A stretch of DNA of 64,000 bases from Chlamydiales bacterium (GCA_024233455.1 JACKPP010000002.1:529047-593046); one strand, 5' to 3'. Shown: positions 8,966-17,583, numbered from the stretch's first letter. Notes: generated by a model from the letters alone, not told the origin. A program made the numbers and translations.

Positions 8966-9267
8966 GCTATTTTGAATGTTTATCACAAATAGATAGCAAA
9001 GTGAAGGCAAGAAATTCCAGAAAACCCCGTTGAATTTTAAAACTATTTCTTGAATTTATTGTGTTATAAAACACAGACAATCAAAAATTTCAATCGTTAG
9101 AAGTAAATTTTTAGTTTTAATTAGTTGCAAAATTTTTTTAGATTGTTTACTATCTAGGAAACTGCAAAAAGGAATATTTAAAAAAGGATGTTGCGTCTAA
9201 CATCTGATTCTGATAAACCTTTGTAAGATCTTTAAATTTTTGCACAATTAGAAAAAAGGACAAATTC
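8966..9267. promoter_or_regulatory. AT-rich divergent control region, mrp-ytg operon
   Basis: This 302-base AT-rich gap separates mrp-ytg (leftward) from the conserved gene at 9268 (rightward), so it must hold both promoters. TTGAATTT occurs twice (9030-9037 and 9050-9057), a direct repeat spaced 20 bases, two helical turns. That is a possible operator for the YtgR repressor, but no confirmed site was recognised and no clear -35/-10 pair stands out. Confidence 0.35.
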
Positions 9268-9786
9268 ATGAGTAAAACCGCAAGCAAAGCAAAAAGCATA
9301 GAAGAATTAGAAGGCGTTATCTCTAAAGCCATTAAAAAAATCGGTGGCTCGAAGGAAAATGACCTATGCAAATACTTACCAATGGAACACGGCTACATGC
9401 ATCACTTCACCCTAAAGAAGATGAAGCATAAAGAGCCTACTGAACTTTGTTCACTCATAGAAAAATTTATTATGCGTGCTGACAAGCTTAAGGTTGTCCC
9501 TCCTAAACAACGAGCAGCAAGAGGCTCTCGCAAACGTCGGGACCAAATGACCTTTTCTCGCATCCAACTTGAGCGTATGCTGAATATGGCTCGGTTGACT
9601 GGTGACAAAGAAATGATCGCCCTTTTAAGCCCTAAAGAATCTCTAGCCAGCATTAAAAGAAAACTTATTCAATCAATCCGTCAAAATTCTATCGATCACG
9701 AGCTTTGGAATAGCTACGTAGAAATCATCACTGCGCAAGAAACTATGATCGAAATGGTCAAGCGCGGCGAATCCCCTTCAGCCTAA
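9268..9786 (+). CDS. Conserved chlamydial hypothetical protein
   Basis: The 172-residue protein is soluble, strongly basic in the middle (PPKQRAARGSRKRRDQ around residues 78-93) and otherwise helical, with no membrane segment or signal peptide. It may bind nucleic acid. Its place between the ATP/ADP translocase and ytgA matches the C. trachomatis gene CT066, a conserved protein of unknown function; the match is by position and size, not by alignment. ATG at 9268; the ribosome site is weak (AAAGGA). Confidence 0.75.
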   Translation: MSKTASKAKSIEELEGVISKAIKKIGGSKENDLCKYLPMEHGYMHHFTLKKMKHKEPTELCSLIEKFIMRADKLKVVPPKQRAARGSRKRRDQMTFSRIQLERMLNMARLTGDKEMIALLSPKESLASIKRKLIQSIRQNSIDHELWNSYVEIITAQETMIEMVKRGESPSA

Positions 9787-9803
9787 ATCTTTTTCTAATT
9801 TCT

Positions 9804-9836
9804 AGCGCGCTTTACTCCGTGAAAGCGCGCTTTTTT
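9804..9836 (+). terminator. Rho-independent terminator
   Basis: AGCGCGCTTT and AAAGCGCGCT form a perfect 10-bp stem (9804-9813 and 9822-9831) with an 8-base loop and a T6 run, directly after the gene at 9268. Confidence 0.92.
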
Positions 9837-9931
9837 GCGTCTGGATTGAGCCTAATTGGGGCCGCGTAAACGATAGATTATACACCTCTACACGACAATT
9901 TAATTTTTTACTTACATTCTACAATTTATGC

Positions 9932-9960
9932 TTGGAAAAAATGAATATTTAGTGTATGCT
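9932..9960 (+). promoter_or_regulatory. Sigma-70-type promoter of ATP/ADP translocase
   Basis: TTGGAA (9932-9937) and TATGCT (9955-9960) are spaced by 17 bases. A start near 9967 would give a leader of about 33 bases containing AAGGA at 9986-9990 before the ATG at 10000. Confidence 0.6.
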
Positions 9961-9999
9961 TAACATTTAGTTAGAAACTTCCTACAAGGATAAACAGAT

Positions 10000-11577
10000 A
10001 TGTCAACAACCCAGGAATTCGGCAAATGGCGCTCAAGGCTATGGCCGGTACATACATTTGAATTGAAAAAAGTGCTTCCTATGCTCTTTCTTTTCTTTCT
10101 CATTCTATTTAATTACCAAATTTTGAGAGACACTAAAGACTCATTGATTGTTCCAGCATCTGGTGCTGAAACAATTCCCTTCTTAAAATTCTGGGGAACT
10201 TTGCCCATGGCCTTCATTTTTATGTTGGTCTACGCCAAACTTAGTAACAAACTTAGCAAACCTGCTCTATTCTATAGCACAGTGATTCCATTTATTGTGT
10301 TCTTTGGCCTGTTTGCAACTACACTTTACCCGATGCGTGATGCTTTGCACCCTCATGCATTTTGTGATAAAATGGAGACAATCCTCCCCAGTGGTCTGTA
10401 TGGTCTCGTACAAGTCATCCGGAACTGGACATTTAGCTTGTTCTACATTATGTCAGAGCTATGGGGTAGTATGGCCCTTTCCCTACTTTTCTGGGGATTT
10501 GCCAACGACATTACCCGCGTCTCTGAATCAAAGCGCTTCTATAATCTATTTGGTTTAGGGGCAAACCCTGCACTCATCGTTGCAGGACCACTAATTATGT
10601 ACTTCTCAAACAACCGCGCACACGTTCCTGCGGGCGTCGATGCCTGGCAGATCTCACTCAACTACCTTATGGGAATGGTTGTAGGAGCAGGTGTACTCAT
10701 TGTGGGTATTTACTGGTGGATTAACCGCTACGTTTTGACCGATAAAAGATTCTACGACGCTGGCGAAGTCAAAAAGAAGAAAGAGAAACCTAAAATGTCT
10801 ATCGGAGAGAGCTTTAAATACTTGCTTCGTTCTAGATATTTAGGAAGCATTGCTCTACTTGTTCTTTGCTACGGGATCTCGGTCAACGTGATCGAAGTCA
10901 TCTGGAAAAAGCAACTAGGAGCCCAGTTCTCCAACCATAACGATTATAGCGCCTTTATGGGTCTATTTACCCTCGTTACGGGAGTTGTTTCAACGCTCAC
11001 CATGCTATTTGTTGGCGGTAACGTCATCCGCAAACTAGGCTGGAAATTCGGAGCGCTAACAACGCCTGTGATGATGCTCGTCACTGGAGCAATCTTCCTA
11101 GCACTCGTTCTAGGTGGTAATGTATTTGGCGGCGTAGCAGCAGCAATGGGCACAACAACTCTTATGATGGCAGTTGTCATCGGTATGGGGCAAAACATCC
11201 TAACCAAATCATGTAAATATGCGATGTTCGATCCGACCAAAGAGATGGCCTATATCCCACTAGACCAAGAGCAGAAAGTCAAGGGTAAAGCGGCGATTGA
11301 TGTCGTTGGCGCCCGTCTTGGCAAGTCTGGTGGCTCGCTCATTTTGCAAGGTCTACTGATTGGTTTCGGTGGCCAACTTGTAGCGGCAATTCCTTATGTT
11401 GCCGGTACAGTGATCCTGATCACAGTCATCTGGATCTACGCAGCTCGCGCTCTGTCTGCACGCTTTGAAAAAGCCAATGCCGAGAAAGATGCTGAGATTG
11501 CAGCTGAAGAAGCCCAAGCCAAAACTGCAGAGCTTGCGCAGACCAAAGCTGCTAGTCTAGCTAGTGCTAAAAACTAA
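10000..11577 (+). CDS. ATP/ADP translocase (Npt1-type nucleotide transporter)
   Basis: Inner-membrane antiporter of the plastid/chlamydial/rickettsial NTT family that imports host ATP in exchange for ADP, a hallmark of energy parasitism. The 525-residue protein has about 12 membrane helices, an early FNYQILRDTKDSLIVP motif (lysine of RDTKDSL, residues about 45-51), a cytoplasmic KKKKEKPK loop near 255, the DPTKEMAYIPLD motif and a charged Ala/Glu-rich C-terminal tail. Its own promoter and terminator flank it. Its position two genes from ytgA matches npt1 of Chlamydia. Confidence 0.96.
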   Translation: MSTTQEFGKWRSRLWPVHTFELKKVLPMLFLFFLILFNYQILRDTKDSLIVPASGAETIPFLKFWGTLPMAFIFMLVYAKLSNKLSKPALFYSTVIPFIVFFGLFATTLYPMRDALHPHAFCDKMETILPSGLYGLVQVIRNWTFSLFYIMSELWGSMALSLLFWGFANDITRVSESKRFYNLFGLGANPALIVAGPLIMYFSNNRAHVPAGVDAWQISLNYLMGMVVGAGVLIVGIYWWINRYVLTDKRFYDAGEVKKKKEKPKMSIGESFKYLLRSRYLGSIALLVLCYGISVNVIEVIWKKQLGAQFSNHNDYSAFMGLFTLVTGVVSTLTMLFVGGNVIRKLGWKFGALTTPVMMLVTGAIFLALVLGGNVFGGVAAAMGTTTLMMAVVIGMGQNILTKSCKYAMFDPTKEMAYIPLDQEQKVKGKAAIDVVGARLGKSGGSLILQGLLIGFGGQLVAAIPYVAGTVILITVIWIYAARALSARFEKANAEKDAEIAAEEAQAKTAELAQTKAASLASAKN

Positions 11578-11607
11578 TCTCTTAAATTAAGAGATGATTA
11601 AACTAAG

Positions 11608-11635
11608 CCCTGCTTGGAAACAAGCGGGGTTTTTT
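11608..11635 (+). terminator. Rho-independent terminator
   Basis: CCCTGCTT (11608-11615) pairs with AAGCGGGG (11622-11629) across a 6-base loop and is followed by T6. It ends the ATP/ADP translocase gene. Confidence 0.88.
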
Positions 11636-12123
11636 CATTTTAAGGGGATGCCGTAGAAAAATAAAAGGCATTCAGTGCCGGGATTTTTACTTCCAAGGCT
11701 GGCATTTGACATATGGTAAAATTGCACCCCTAGCCGTCCATGATTGGGCAGTCGATAAGAGAGCTCTACCGAATCGCGAAACTCTAGAGGGAAACCCAGC
11801 TTTTTTCCACCTCCACGCATATAGATGCCGGGACCTATGCTGGGAGTGAAAATAAAATTCGACTGGCCCAAGAAAATATCCATGGCAAAACCAGCATAGA
11901 CATAAAAACCACTTTCAAAATTAATCCAAAAACCCGACATAGGACGGATAAAAATCACGCTGTTTTTATAGACCGAATAATCAGAGCGGTAGTCTAGCTG
12001 TACTATGCCCGTTAGTGGTTTTTTATGAATGATATCAAACACACCACCACCTAGCTGCAAAAGTGGTGGATCTTCAGAATACAGACAGGCCGAGAGGGCT
12101 ATTGTAGCTACAATTTTATGCAT
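11635..12123 (-). CDS. PagL-like lipid A 3-O-deacylase (acyloxyacyl hydrolase)
   Basis: Predicted 8-strand outer-membrane beta-barrel that removes the 3-O acyl chain of lipid A. The 162-residue protein starts with a short signal peptide (MHKIVATIALSACLYS). The PagL catalytic triad is visible with exact spacing: H137, S139 and E151, in YHMSNASLGSKNPGTE; in Pseudomonas PagL it is H126, S128 and E140. Preceding beta-strand segments alternate hydrophobic and polar residues. It stands alone, convergent with the ATP/ADP translocase. Length fits the family. Confidence 0.82.
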   Translation of the reverse strand: MHKIVATIALSACLYSEDPPLLQLGGGVFDIIHKKPLTGIVQLDYRSDYSVYKNSVIFIRPMSGFWINFESGFYVYAGFAMDIFLGQSNFIFTPSIGPGIYMRGGGKKLGFPLEFRDSVELSYRLPNHGRLGVQFYHMSNASLGSKNPGTECLLFFYGIPLK

Positions 12124-12226
12124 ACATAGCTCAACTTATCACGAAAAGCAATTAGCGGAAACCCACATCTCACAGGTCATGGAGACCGGCGTATTAATGC
12201 ATATTTGGAACTTTCAAAAGGCAATG

Positions 12227-12598
12227 CTATGCATTTTCTTCGGGAGCTGGTATCCATCCTTGAACATATTCTGGCATATAGTTGTAAAAAGCTGTGTATA
12301 GCTCAGGCTTATAGACCAGAGTGCAACGACGCACCACATCAAGCACTAAAACCAAAACGGCTATACTCACAATACACTGCATGGTATTGGCAATCGGACC
12401 CGGGATAAAAAACGCAACAGGTGATTTTTCAAAAAGATTAAACGCTGCTATAAGGCCTAACGCTCCGGCACACTCTATCACTGCCTTGGAAATTCTATCT
12501 ATACGATCATTGTCCGAGCCACTCCAAGCGTCTTTGGTAGCTGCAAAAGCCCGACTAGCTGTTTCCCGAACTCCATCAAATGCACTTGATTTTGTCAT
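12227..12598 (-). CDS. Small membrane protein, hypothetical
   Basis: The 123-residue protein has a polar N-terminus of about 38 residues, then two hydrophobic segments (around 40-55 and 67-88) and a tail rich in Tyr and Pro. A GGGG-type ribosome site precedes the ATG at 12598. No family recognised. The paired helices with polar ends would suit an inclusion-membrane or envelope protein, which is inference only. Confidence 0.6.
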   Translation of the reverse strand: MTKSSAFDGVRETASRAFAATKDAWSGSDNDRIDRISKAVIECAGALGLIAAFNLFEKSPVAFFIPGPIANTMQCIVSIAVLVLVLDVVRRCTLVYKPELYTAFYNYMPEYVQGWIPAPEENA

Positions 12599-12683
12599 GT
12601 TGCCCCCTATGTAGGTTATTTTAATAGACGATTATAAAGTTTTTGTTAATCAAGTCAAGTGCTAGCTACAATCTAGTCTGCTA

Positions 12684-12692
12684 TGGTATACT
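12684..12692 (+). promoter_or_regulatory. Extended -10 promoter of lepA, possibly leaderless
   Basis: TGGTATACT is a full extended -10 element. Its -10 hexamer ends 7 bases before the lepA ATG at 12700, where a transcript would normally begin, and no Shine-Dalgarno is present. No good -35 is seen, as is common with extended -10 promoters. Confidence 0.5.
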
Positions 12693-12699
12693 GACCCGT

Positions 12700-14514
12700 A
12701 TGAGCACAGATTTTTCATACAGCTTAGAACGCATCCGCAATTTTTCGATTATTGCCCATATCGATCACGGAAAATCCACAATTGCTGACAGACTACTAGA
12801 GTTTACCGGCACTGTTGCAGCAAGAGATATGCAAGAGCAGCTCTTAGATAGCATGGATCTAGAAAAAGAGCGGGGCATCACCATCAAAGCCCATCCGGTT
12901 ACGATGTACTACCAGGCCGATGATGGCCATACCTATCAGATGAACTTCATCGACACACCAGGTCACGTTGACTTTAGCTATGAGGTTTCTCGCTCACTTG
13001 CTGCCTGCGAAGGCGCCCTGCTGGTGGTAGACGCAGCCCAAGGCGTCCAAGCGCAAACCCTGGCCAATGTACACCTAGCGCTTGATCGCAATTTAGAAAT
13101 TATCCCCGTCCTCAACAAGATCGACTTGCCAGCGGCTGATCCCCAATCAGTCAAGCAACAAATCGAAGATCTCATCGGACTGGATACAAGTCAAACCCTT
13201 AACTGCTCGGCTAAAACCGGGCTGGGAATCAAAGAAATTCTCGAAGTCATCGTTCGTGACATGCCCCCTCCCAAGACTCCTCACGATTCAATTTTACGTG
13301 CGCTCGTATTCGATTCACACTACGATACCTACCGCGGAGTCATGGTGTATATCCGCATAATGAGCGGCGAGATCAAAAAAGGGACACCCATTCATCTAAT
13401 TGCCACGAATAAAAGCTTTGAAGTCCTGGAAGTAGGCGTATTCTCTCCCAATGAAACACCTGTCAATGTCTTACGCCCGGGAGAGGCCGGCTACATCGTC
13501 TGCGGCATCAAAAAAACCTCCGATGTCAAAGTAGGAGATACAGTCACCCACAGTAAAACCCCCTCTGCCACCCCCTTACCCGGTTTTAAAATCATCAATC
13601 CAGTCGTCTTTGCAGGGATCTACCCCGTCGACAGTTCTGACTTTGAAAACCTTCGCGATGCTCTGACTAAACTCCAGCTCAATGATTCAGCACTATCTGT
13701 AGAACAAGAAAGTACCACTGCATTAGGATTTGGTTTTCGCTGTGGCTTTTTGGGTTTACTCCATTTAGAAATCACCTTTGAGCGTCTGCAGCGCGAATTT
13801 GATTTAGATATTATTACTACCGCCCCAAGCGTTGTTTATCAAGTGCTTTTAGCATCTGGTGAGGTCAAATACATCGACAATCCGGTCCACTTCCCCGACC
13901 CTTCCATCATCGACACCATAGAAGAGCCCTGGGTCAAAACACACATCATGGTACCACCCGACTACCTCGGTGCAGTCATGAACCTTTGCAATGATAAGCG
14001 TGGAAACCTGGTCAAAACCGATTCACACGGCTCAAATAGATTGCTGCTAACTTATGAACTTCCGATGAATGAAATCATTACCGATTTCAACGACAAATTA
14101 AAATCGGTTACCCGCGGCTACGGATCCTTTGATTACGAACCCGACACTTATGCTGCCTCCGATATTATCAAACTGGAGATCCGCGTCAATAATGAACCTG
14201 TCGATGCTTTCTCCTGCCTAGTCCACCGATCCAAAGCCGAAGCCAAGGGACGCGCCATCTGCAAAAAACTACTCGATGTCATCCCTCGCCAGCAGTTTAA
14301 AGTGCCCATTCAGGCCGCTATCGGTGGTAAAGTGATCGGTCGTGAAACCATCTCTGCCCTTTCTAAAAACGTCACTGCCAAGTGCTACGGGGGCGACATC
14401 ACCCGCAAACGCAAACTCTGGGAAAAGCAGAAGAAGGGTAAAAAACGGATGGCCGAAATCGGTAAAGTCACCATCCCTCAGTCGGCCTTCATGGAAGTTT
14501 TAAAAGCAGAATAA
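12700..14514 (+). CDS. lepA: Elongation factor 4 (LepA) GTPase
   Basis: Ribosomal GTPase that promotes back-translocation or recovery of stalled ribosomes. The 604-residue protein has G1 AHIDHGKST, the switch [12 protein letters not shown]4 NKIDLP, and the LepA-specific C-terminal domain ending in [17 protein letters not shown]. The start at 12700 ([20 protein letters not shown]) matches the family; a longer frame upstream would cross the promoter. Same neighbourhood as in Chlamydia (gnd, lepA, translocase), though gnd here faces it. Confidence 0.96.
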   Translation: MSTDFSYSLERIRNFSIIAHIDHGKSTIADRLLEFTGTVAARDMQEQLLDSMDLEKERGITIKAHPVTMYYQADDGHTYQMNFIDTPGHVDFSYEVSRSLAACEGALLVVDAAQGVQAQTLANVHLALDRNLEIIPVLNKIDLPAADPQSVKQQIEDLIGLDTSQTLNCSAKTGLGIKEILEVIVRDMPPPKTPHDSILRALVFDSHYDTYRGVMVYIRIMSGEIKKGTPIHLIATNKSFEVLEVGVFSPNETPVNVLRPGEAGYIVCGIKKTSDVKVGDTVTHSKTPSATPLPGFKIINPVVFAGIYPVDSSDFENLRDALTKLQLNDSALSVEQESTTALGFGFRCGFLGLLHLEITFERLQREFDLDIITTAPSVVYQVLLASGEVKYIDNPVHFPDPSIIDTIEEPWVKTHIMVPPDYLGAVMNLCNDKRGNLVKTDSHGSNRLLLTYELPMNEIITDFNDKLKSVTRGYGSFDYEPDTYAASDIIKLEIRVNNEPVDAFSCLVHRSKAEAKGRAICKKLLDVIPRQQFKVPIQAAIGGKVIGRETISALSKNVTAKCYGGDITRKRKLWEKQKKGKKRMAEIGKVTIPQSAFMEVLKAE

Positions 14515-14586
14515 TATCAATCTCCAAAAGTATTGTCGTAAATTGAATGGCGCTTTTTTGTGACCTTATTTCTGGAATTAGTACAA

Positions 14587-16032
14587 CTAAATCGAATAGG
14601 TACTGGAGGTCACATCTCCACCGGTGCCGGTCCAGTTAGTGTGGAAAAACTTACCACGCGGTTGGTCGGTGCGCTCATAGGTATGAGCACCGAAAAAATC
14701 GCGCTGAGCCTGCAAAAGATTAGCTGGCAGACGCTCTGATCTATAGCCATCAAAAAAAGACAACGCAGTGCTAAAGCACGGCACAGGAATCCCGTGGATA
14801 GCGGCCAAAGAAGCCACTTTGCGCCAGCCGCCTGTTGCCTTCTTAATCGCATTTTTGAAAAAATCATCCATCAAAAGCGATTCCAGCTCGGGATTTTTGT
14901 CATACGCTTTTTTGATATCCCCCAAAAATTTAGAGCGAATGATGCAGCCGCCGCGCCACATGAGCGCAATACCACCGTAGTTGAGCTTCCACTTAAACTC
15001 CTGCCCTGCAGAGCGCATCAGCATAAACCCTTGGGCATAGCTTACAATTTTAGACGCATAAAGGGCTTGTCTTATGGCTTCAATCAGCTCGGTTTTATCT
15101 CCAGTAAACTTATCAGTAGGGCCAGAAAAGACTTTGCTTGCTTTAACCCGCTGATCCTTTAGAGATGACAAGCACCTGGCAAACACCGCCTCACCAATCA
15201 AAGTTAAGGGCTGGCCCAAGTCAAGCGCGCTAATGCCCGTCCATTTCCCTGTTCCCTTTTGTCCTGCCACATCCAGGATTTTATCGATGAGCGGCGCCCC
15301 GTTTTCCTTATGGGCAAAAATAGCGCTGCTAATTTCAATGAGGTAGGAATTTAGCTCACCCTCATTCCACTTATTGAAAATGGTGTGCATTTCATCGCAT
15401 GAAAGCCCGAGCAATTGAGTCATGATCTGATACGCCTCGCAGATGATTTGCATATCTCCATATTCGATACCGTTATGGACCATTTTAACATAGTGGCCTG
15501 CACCACCTTCCCCTACCCAATCGCAGCAAGGCTGCCCATCATCGGATTTTGCTGCAATCGATTGAAAGATCGATTTAACCTCTTTCCAAGCATCGGGATG
15601 CCCTCCCGGCATAATCGACGGGCCATGGCGCGCACCCTCTTCTCCACCAGAAATGCCCGTTCCCATAAACAAGATGCCCTTTGCTCTTAGGGCCTCATAA
15701 CGCCTTTGCGTATCGGGGTAGTGGCTATTACCTCCATCGATGATAATATCGCCTTTCTCTAGAAGCGGTGCAATTTGATCGATTAAACTATCGACTGCAG
15801 GACCTGCTTTGACCATGAACATCACTTTACGTGGCCGTTTAAGCGTTTTGACAAATTCTTCAAGGGAGTGAGCACCTACAACTTGACTGCCTTTTGCCGG
15901 CCCCTTTAAAAAAGCATCAACCTTTTCGGTAGTGCGATTATAGACTACGACTTGATATCCATGATCATTCATATTGAGTACCAAATTCTGTCCCATAACG
16001 GCCAGGCCAATCAATCCAATATCTGCGCTCAT
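14587..16032 (-). CDS. gnd: 6-phosphogluconate dehydrogenase, decarboxylating
   Basis: NADP-dependent oxidation of 6-phosphogluconate to ribulose 5-phosphate and CO2 in the pentose phosphate pathway. The 481-residue protein starts MSADIGLIGLAVMGQNL (Rossmann fold), has NRTTEK for NADP selectivity, GTGISGGEEGARHGPSIMPG (substrate loop), KMVHNGIEYGDMQ with the catalytic lysine, and the C-terminal FFHTNWTG tail. A good GGAG ribosome site lies 8 bases before the ATG. Gnd and lepA are convergent, with about 70 bases between them. Confidence 0.97.
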   Translation of the reverse strand: MSADIGLIGLAVMGQNLVLNMNDHGYQVVVYNRTTEKVDAFLKGPAKGSQVVGAHSLEEFVKTLKRPRKVMFMVKAGPAVDSLIDQIAPLLEKGDIIIDGGNSHYPDTQRRYEALRAKGILFMGTGISGGEEGARHGPSIMPGGHPDAWKEVKSIFQSIAAKSDDGQPCCDWVGEGGAGHYVKMVHNGIEYGDMQIICEAYQIMTQLLGLSCDEMHTIFNKWNEGELNSYLIEISSAIFAHKENGAPLIDKILDVAGQKGTGKWTGISALDLGQPLTLIGEAVFARCLSSLKDQRVKASKVFSGPTDKFTGDKTELIEAIRQALYASKIVSYAQGFMLMRSAGQEFKWKLNYGGIALMWRGGCIIRSKFLGDIKKAYDKNPELESLLMDDFFKNAIKKATGGWRKVASLAAIHGIPVPCFSTALSFFDGYRSERLPANLLQAQRDFFGAHTYERTDQPRGKFFHTNWTGTGGDVTSSTYSI

Positions 16033-16154
16033 CTATTCACTCCTTTATTAGCACCGCTATCTAGACTTATCTGCGTCTATCCCTGCGCGTTCAGTAACTA
16101 CCGTATAAACGATTTACAGACCAAGAGTCAAATAGCGTATAACACCTCTCTTAA

Positions 16155-16230
16155 AAATAAATGCATGAATTAGGCAAGAAAGCAGCACAAATTTGTTGCT
16201 ATACCGACGCAGTCAAATATGCATTTATTT
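16155..16230. repeat. Nested inverted repeats upstream of tRNA-Arg
   Basis: AAATAAATGCAT (16155-16166) and ATGCATTTATTT (16219-16230) are perfect 12-base inverted repeats. Between them, 16181-16200 is a second imperfect palindrome around ACAAATTTGT. The block lies between the gnd start and the tRNA promoter; it could be a regulator site or the scar of a small element. Confidence 0.4.
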
Positions 16231-16238
16231 GCTACAAA

Positions 16239-16247
16239 TGGTATAAT
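16239..16247 (+). promoter_or_regulatory. Extended -10 promoter of tRNA-Arg
   Basis: TGGTATAAT, a perfect -10 with an upstream TG, ends 11 bases before the mature tRNA 5' end. No clear -35 was found. Confidence 0.6.
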
Positions 16248-16258
16248 CTACAACTCAC

Positions 16259-16332
16259 GTTCTCGTAGCTCAGTTGGATAGAGCGACAGCCTCCTAAGCT
16301 GTAGGCCGCGCGTTCAAATCGCGCCGAGAACA
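16259..16332 (+). tRNA. tRNA-Arg (anticodon CCT)
   Basis: A complete cloverleaf can be drawn. The acceptor stem is GTTCTCG/CGAGAAC, the D stem GCTC/GAGC, the anticodon stem ACAGC/GCTGT with loop CTCCTAA (anticodon CCT, reading AGG), and the T stem GCGCG/CGCGC with TTCAAAT. The discriminator base is A and the 3' CCA is not encoded. Confidence 0.95.
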
Positions 16333-16335
16333 ATC

Positions 16336-16365
16336 TTGCAAAAAGAGCGCCGCTTGGAGTATAAC
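16336..16365 (+). promoter_or_regulatory. Candidate promoter of amiA, possibly leaderless
   Basis: TTGCAA (16336-16341) and TATAAC (16360-16365) are spaced by 18 bases; the -10 ends 8 bases before the amiA ATG. The only purine-rich Shine-Dalgarno (GGAG) lies 15 bases away, too far to work normally. Read-through from the tRNA is an alternative. Confidence 0.4.
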
Positions 16366-16373
16366 TGGCCATT

Positions 16374-17051
16374 ATGAAACTGCTCGTTTTTATAACCGCA
16401 TTCTTAGCCCTAGCTCTCACAGGTTGCGGCACCTCGTCTAAAAACTACTCCGATGTGGCCATTGAAACACACGGCTTTTACGGCCCTTGGGGTGATAAGC
16501 ACATGCCGCTTGTGGTCATAGACGCCGGCCATGGGGGCTTTGACCTTGGCGCCTGCCATGCCTCTTGTGAAGAAAAAGACTTAGCCCTGACAACTTCCCT
16601 GCTTTTAAAACGCTACCTCAATGAAAAAGGCTACCGGGTCATTCTCACTCGTAACCGCGACGTTTTCATTCCGCTCAAAGAGCGAGCTGCCATGGCCAAC
16701 GAGGCCAAAAGCAAACTCTTTGTCAGCATCCACTACAATGCGGCTCAATCAACCAATGCCGAGGGGATCGAGGTCTACTACTTTAACAAAGGCGACCACT
16801 TGCGCATTGAATCCTCCAAAAAACTTGCCTCAGACGTGCTCTCAAAGCTCTTGCACCGCACAGGTGCGCCCTCTCGCGGCATTAAGCACGGCAACTTTCT
16901 GGTCATCCGTGAGACCAAAATGCCCGCCATTCTAGTAGAAGGAGGCTTTATCACCTCCCCCAAAGAGCGCGCCATTCTAAAGAGCCGCGACTACCAAGAA
17001 GAAATCGCACAAGCCGTTGCCGAAGGCATCGACCACTACTTCAAAATCTAA
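16374..17051 (+). CDS. amiA: N-acetylmuramoyl-L-alanine amidase, lipoprotein
   Basis: Zinc amidase (Amidase_3) that cuts the lactyl-alanine bond of peptidoglycan and acts in remodelling at division. The 225-residue protein has a lipoprotein signal ending LTGC (cysteine 18), DAGHGG with zinc ligand H53, E67 in CEEKD, FVSIHYNA with the second His, and VEGGF with the catalytic Glu. There is no SH3 or SPOR domain. Chlamydial AmiA additionally works on lipid II; that is family knowledge. Neighbour of murE in Chlamydia, but here separated from it by an accessory insert and facing the other way. Confidence 0.93.
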   Translation: MKLLVFITAFLALALTGCGTSSKNYSDVAIETHGFYGPWGDKHMPLVVIDAGHGGFDLGACHASCEEKDLALTTSLLLKRYLNEKGYRVILTRNRDVFIPLKERAAMANEAKSKLFVSIHYNAAQSTNAEGIEVYYFNKGDHLRIESSKKLASDVLSKLLHRTGAPSRGIKHGNFLVIRETKMPAILVEGGFITSPKERAILKSRDYQEEIAQAVAEGIDHYFKI

Positions 17052-17091
17052 CCTACTGACATTCAATCCAATAAAATAATTATTTAGCGGA

Positions 17092-17137
17092 TTGACAAAC
17101 AACCCATAAAAGCGGTAATATAACCCATAAAAGCGGT
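17092..17137 (+). promoter_or_regulatory. Promoter covered by two 16-bp operator repeats
   Basis: TTGACA (17092-17097) and TAATAT (17116-17121) are spaced by 18 bases. The identical 16-mer AACCCATAAAAGCGGT occurs at 17101-17116, inside the spacer, and at 17122-17137, over the expected start site. The repeats are 21 bases apart, two turns of the helix, so a bound dimer pair would sit on one face and block polymerase. The regulated gene starts at 17144 and encodes a winged-helix protein, so autorepression is likely. Confidence 0.75.
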
Positions 17138-17143
17138 TGTCAT

Positions 17144-17479
17144 ATGTTAGCAGAATTATTCGGAAATGCTTCAATTGAAAAGATCTTCTTTTTTCTATTA
17201 TTGAATGATACGTGCTATGGGACTCAATTAAGCAAAGTTTTTGAAGAACCAGTCAGTAATATGCAAAAAGCCCTTCAACGCTTAGAACTAGGTGGGATCA
17301 TTGTTAGCACAATGGTTGGAAAAACACGCGTGTACCAATTTAATCCGCGATGGCCTTTTCTCAAAGAATTTAAAATATTTTTGCAAAAAGCCTATAACTT
17401 CATTCCCGAGTCCATTCGTTACCAATATTACGAAAATCCAGTTCGCAAAAGACCTAGACGCAAAGGAAAACCGCTTTGA
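17144..17479 (+). CDS. Winged helix-turn-helix transcriptional regulator
   Basis: The 111-residue protein has an N-terminal ArsR-like winged helix at about residues 1-72: a recognition region SNMQKALQRLELGGIIVS and a wing GKTRVYQFNPRWPFLKEF. The tail is basic (RKRPRRKGKPL). Such regulators usually precede a nucleotidyltransferase-type toxin gene; none follows here, and the next gene is an HNH-type secreted toxin 130 bases on, with its own promoter. The operator repeats in its promoter point to autoregulation. It belongs to an accessory insert between amiA and murE. Confidence 0.8.
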   Translation: MLAELFGNASIEKIFFFLLLNDTCYGTQLSKVFEEPVSNMQKALQRLELGGIIVSTMVGKTRVYQFNPRWPFLKEFKIFLQKAYNFIPESIRYQYYENPVRKRPRRKGKPL

Positions 17480-17555
17480 TAGACAAAAAACTTCCCGTGT
17501 AAGCGATAGATTTGGATGAAAACAGTCCATATAAAACCAACGAAAAATAAGCCTC

Positions 17556-17583
17556 TTGAATTTTTATTTGTAAACAGTATACT
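17556..17583 (+). promoter_or_regulatory. Promoter of toxin/immunity pair
   Basis: TTGAAT (17556-17561) and TATACT (17578-17583) are spaced by 16 bases. A start near 17590 would give a leader of about 20 bases to the ATG at 17611. Confidence 0.55.
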
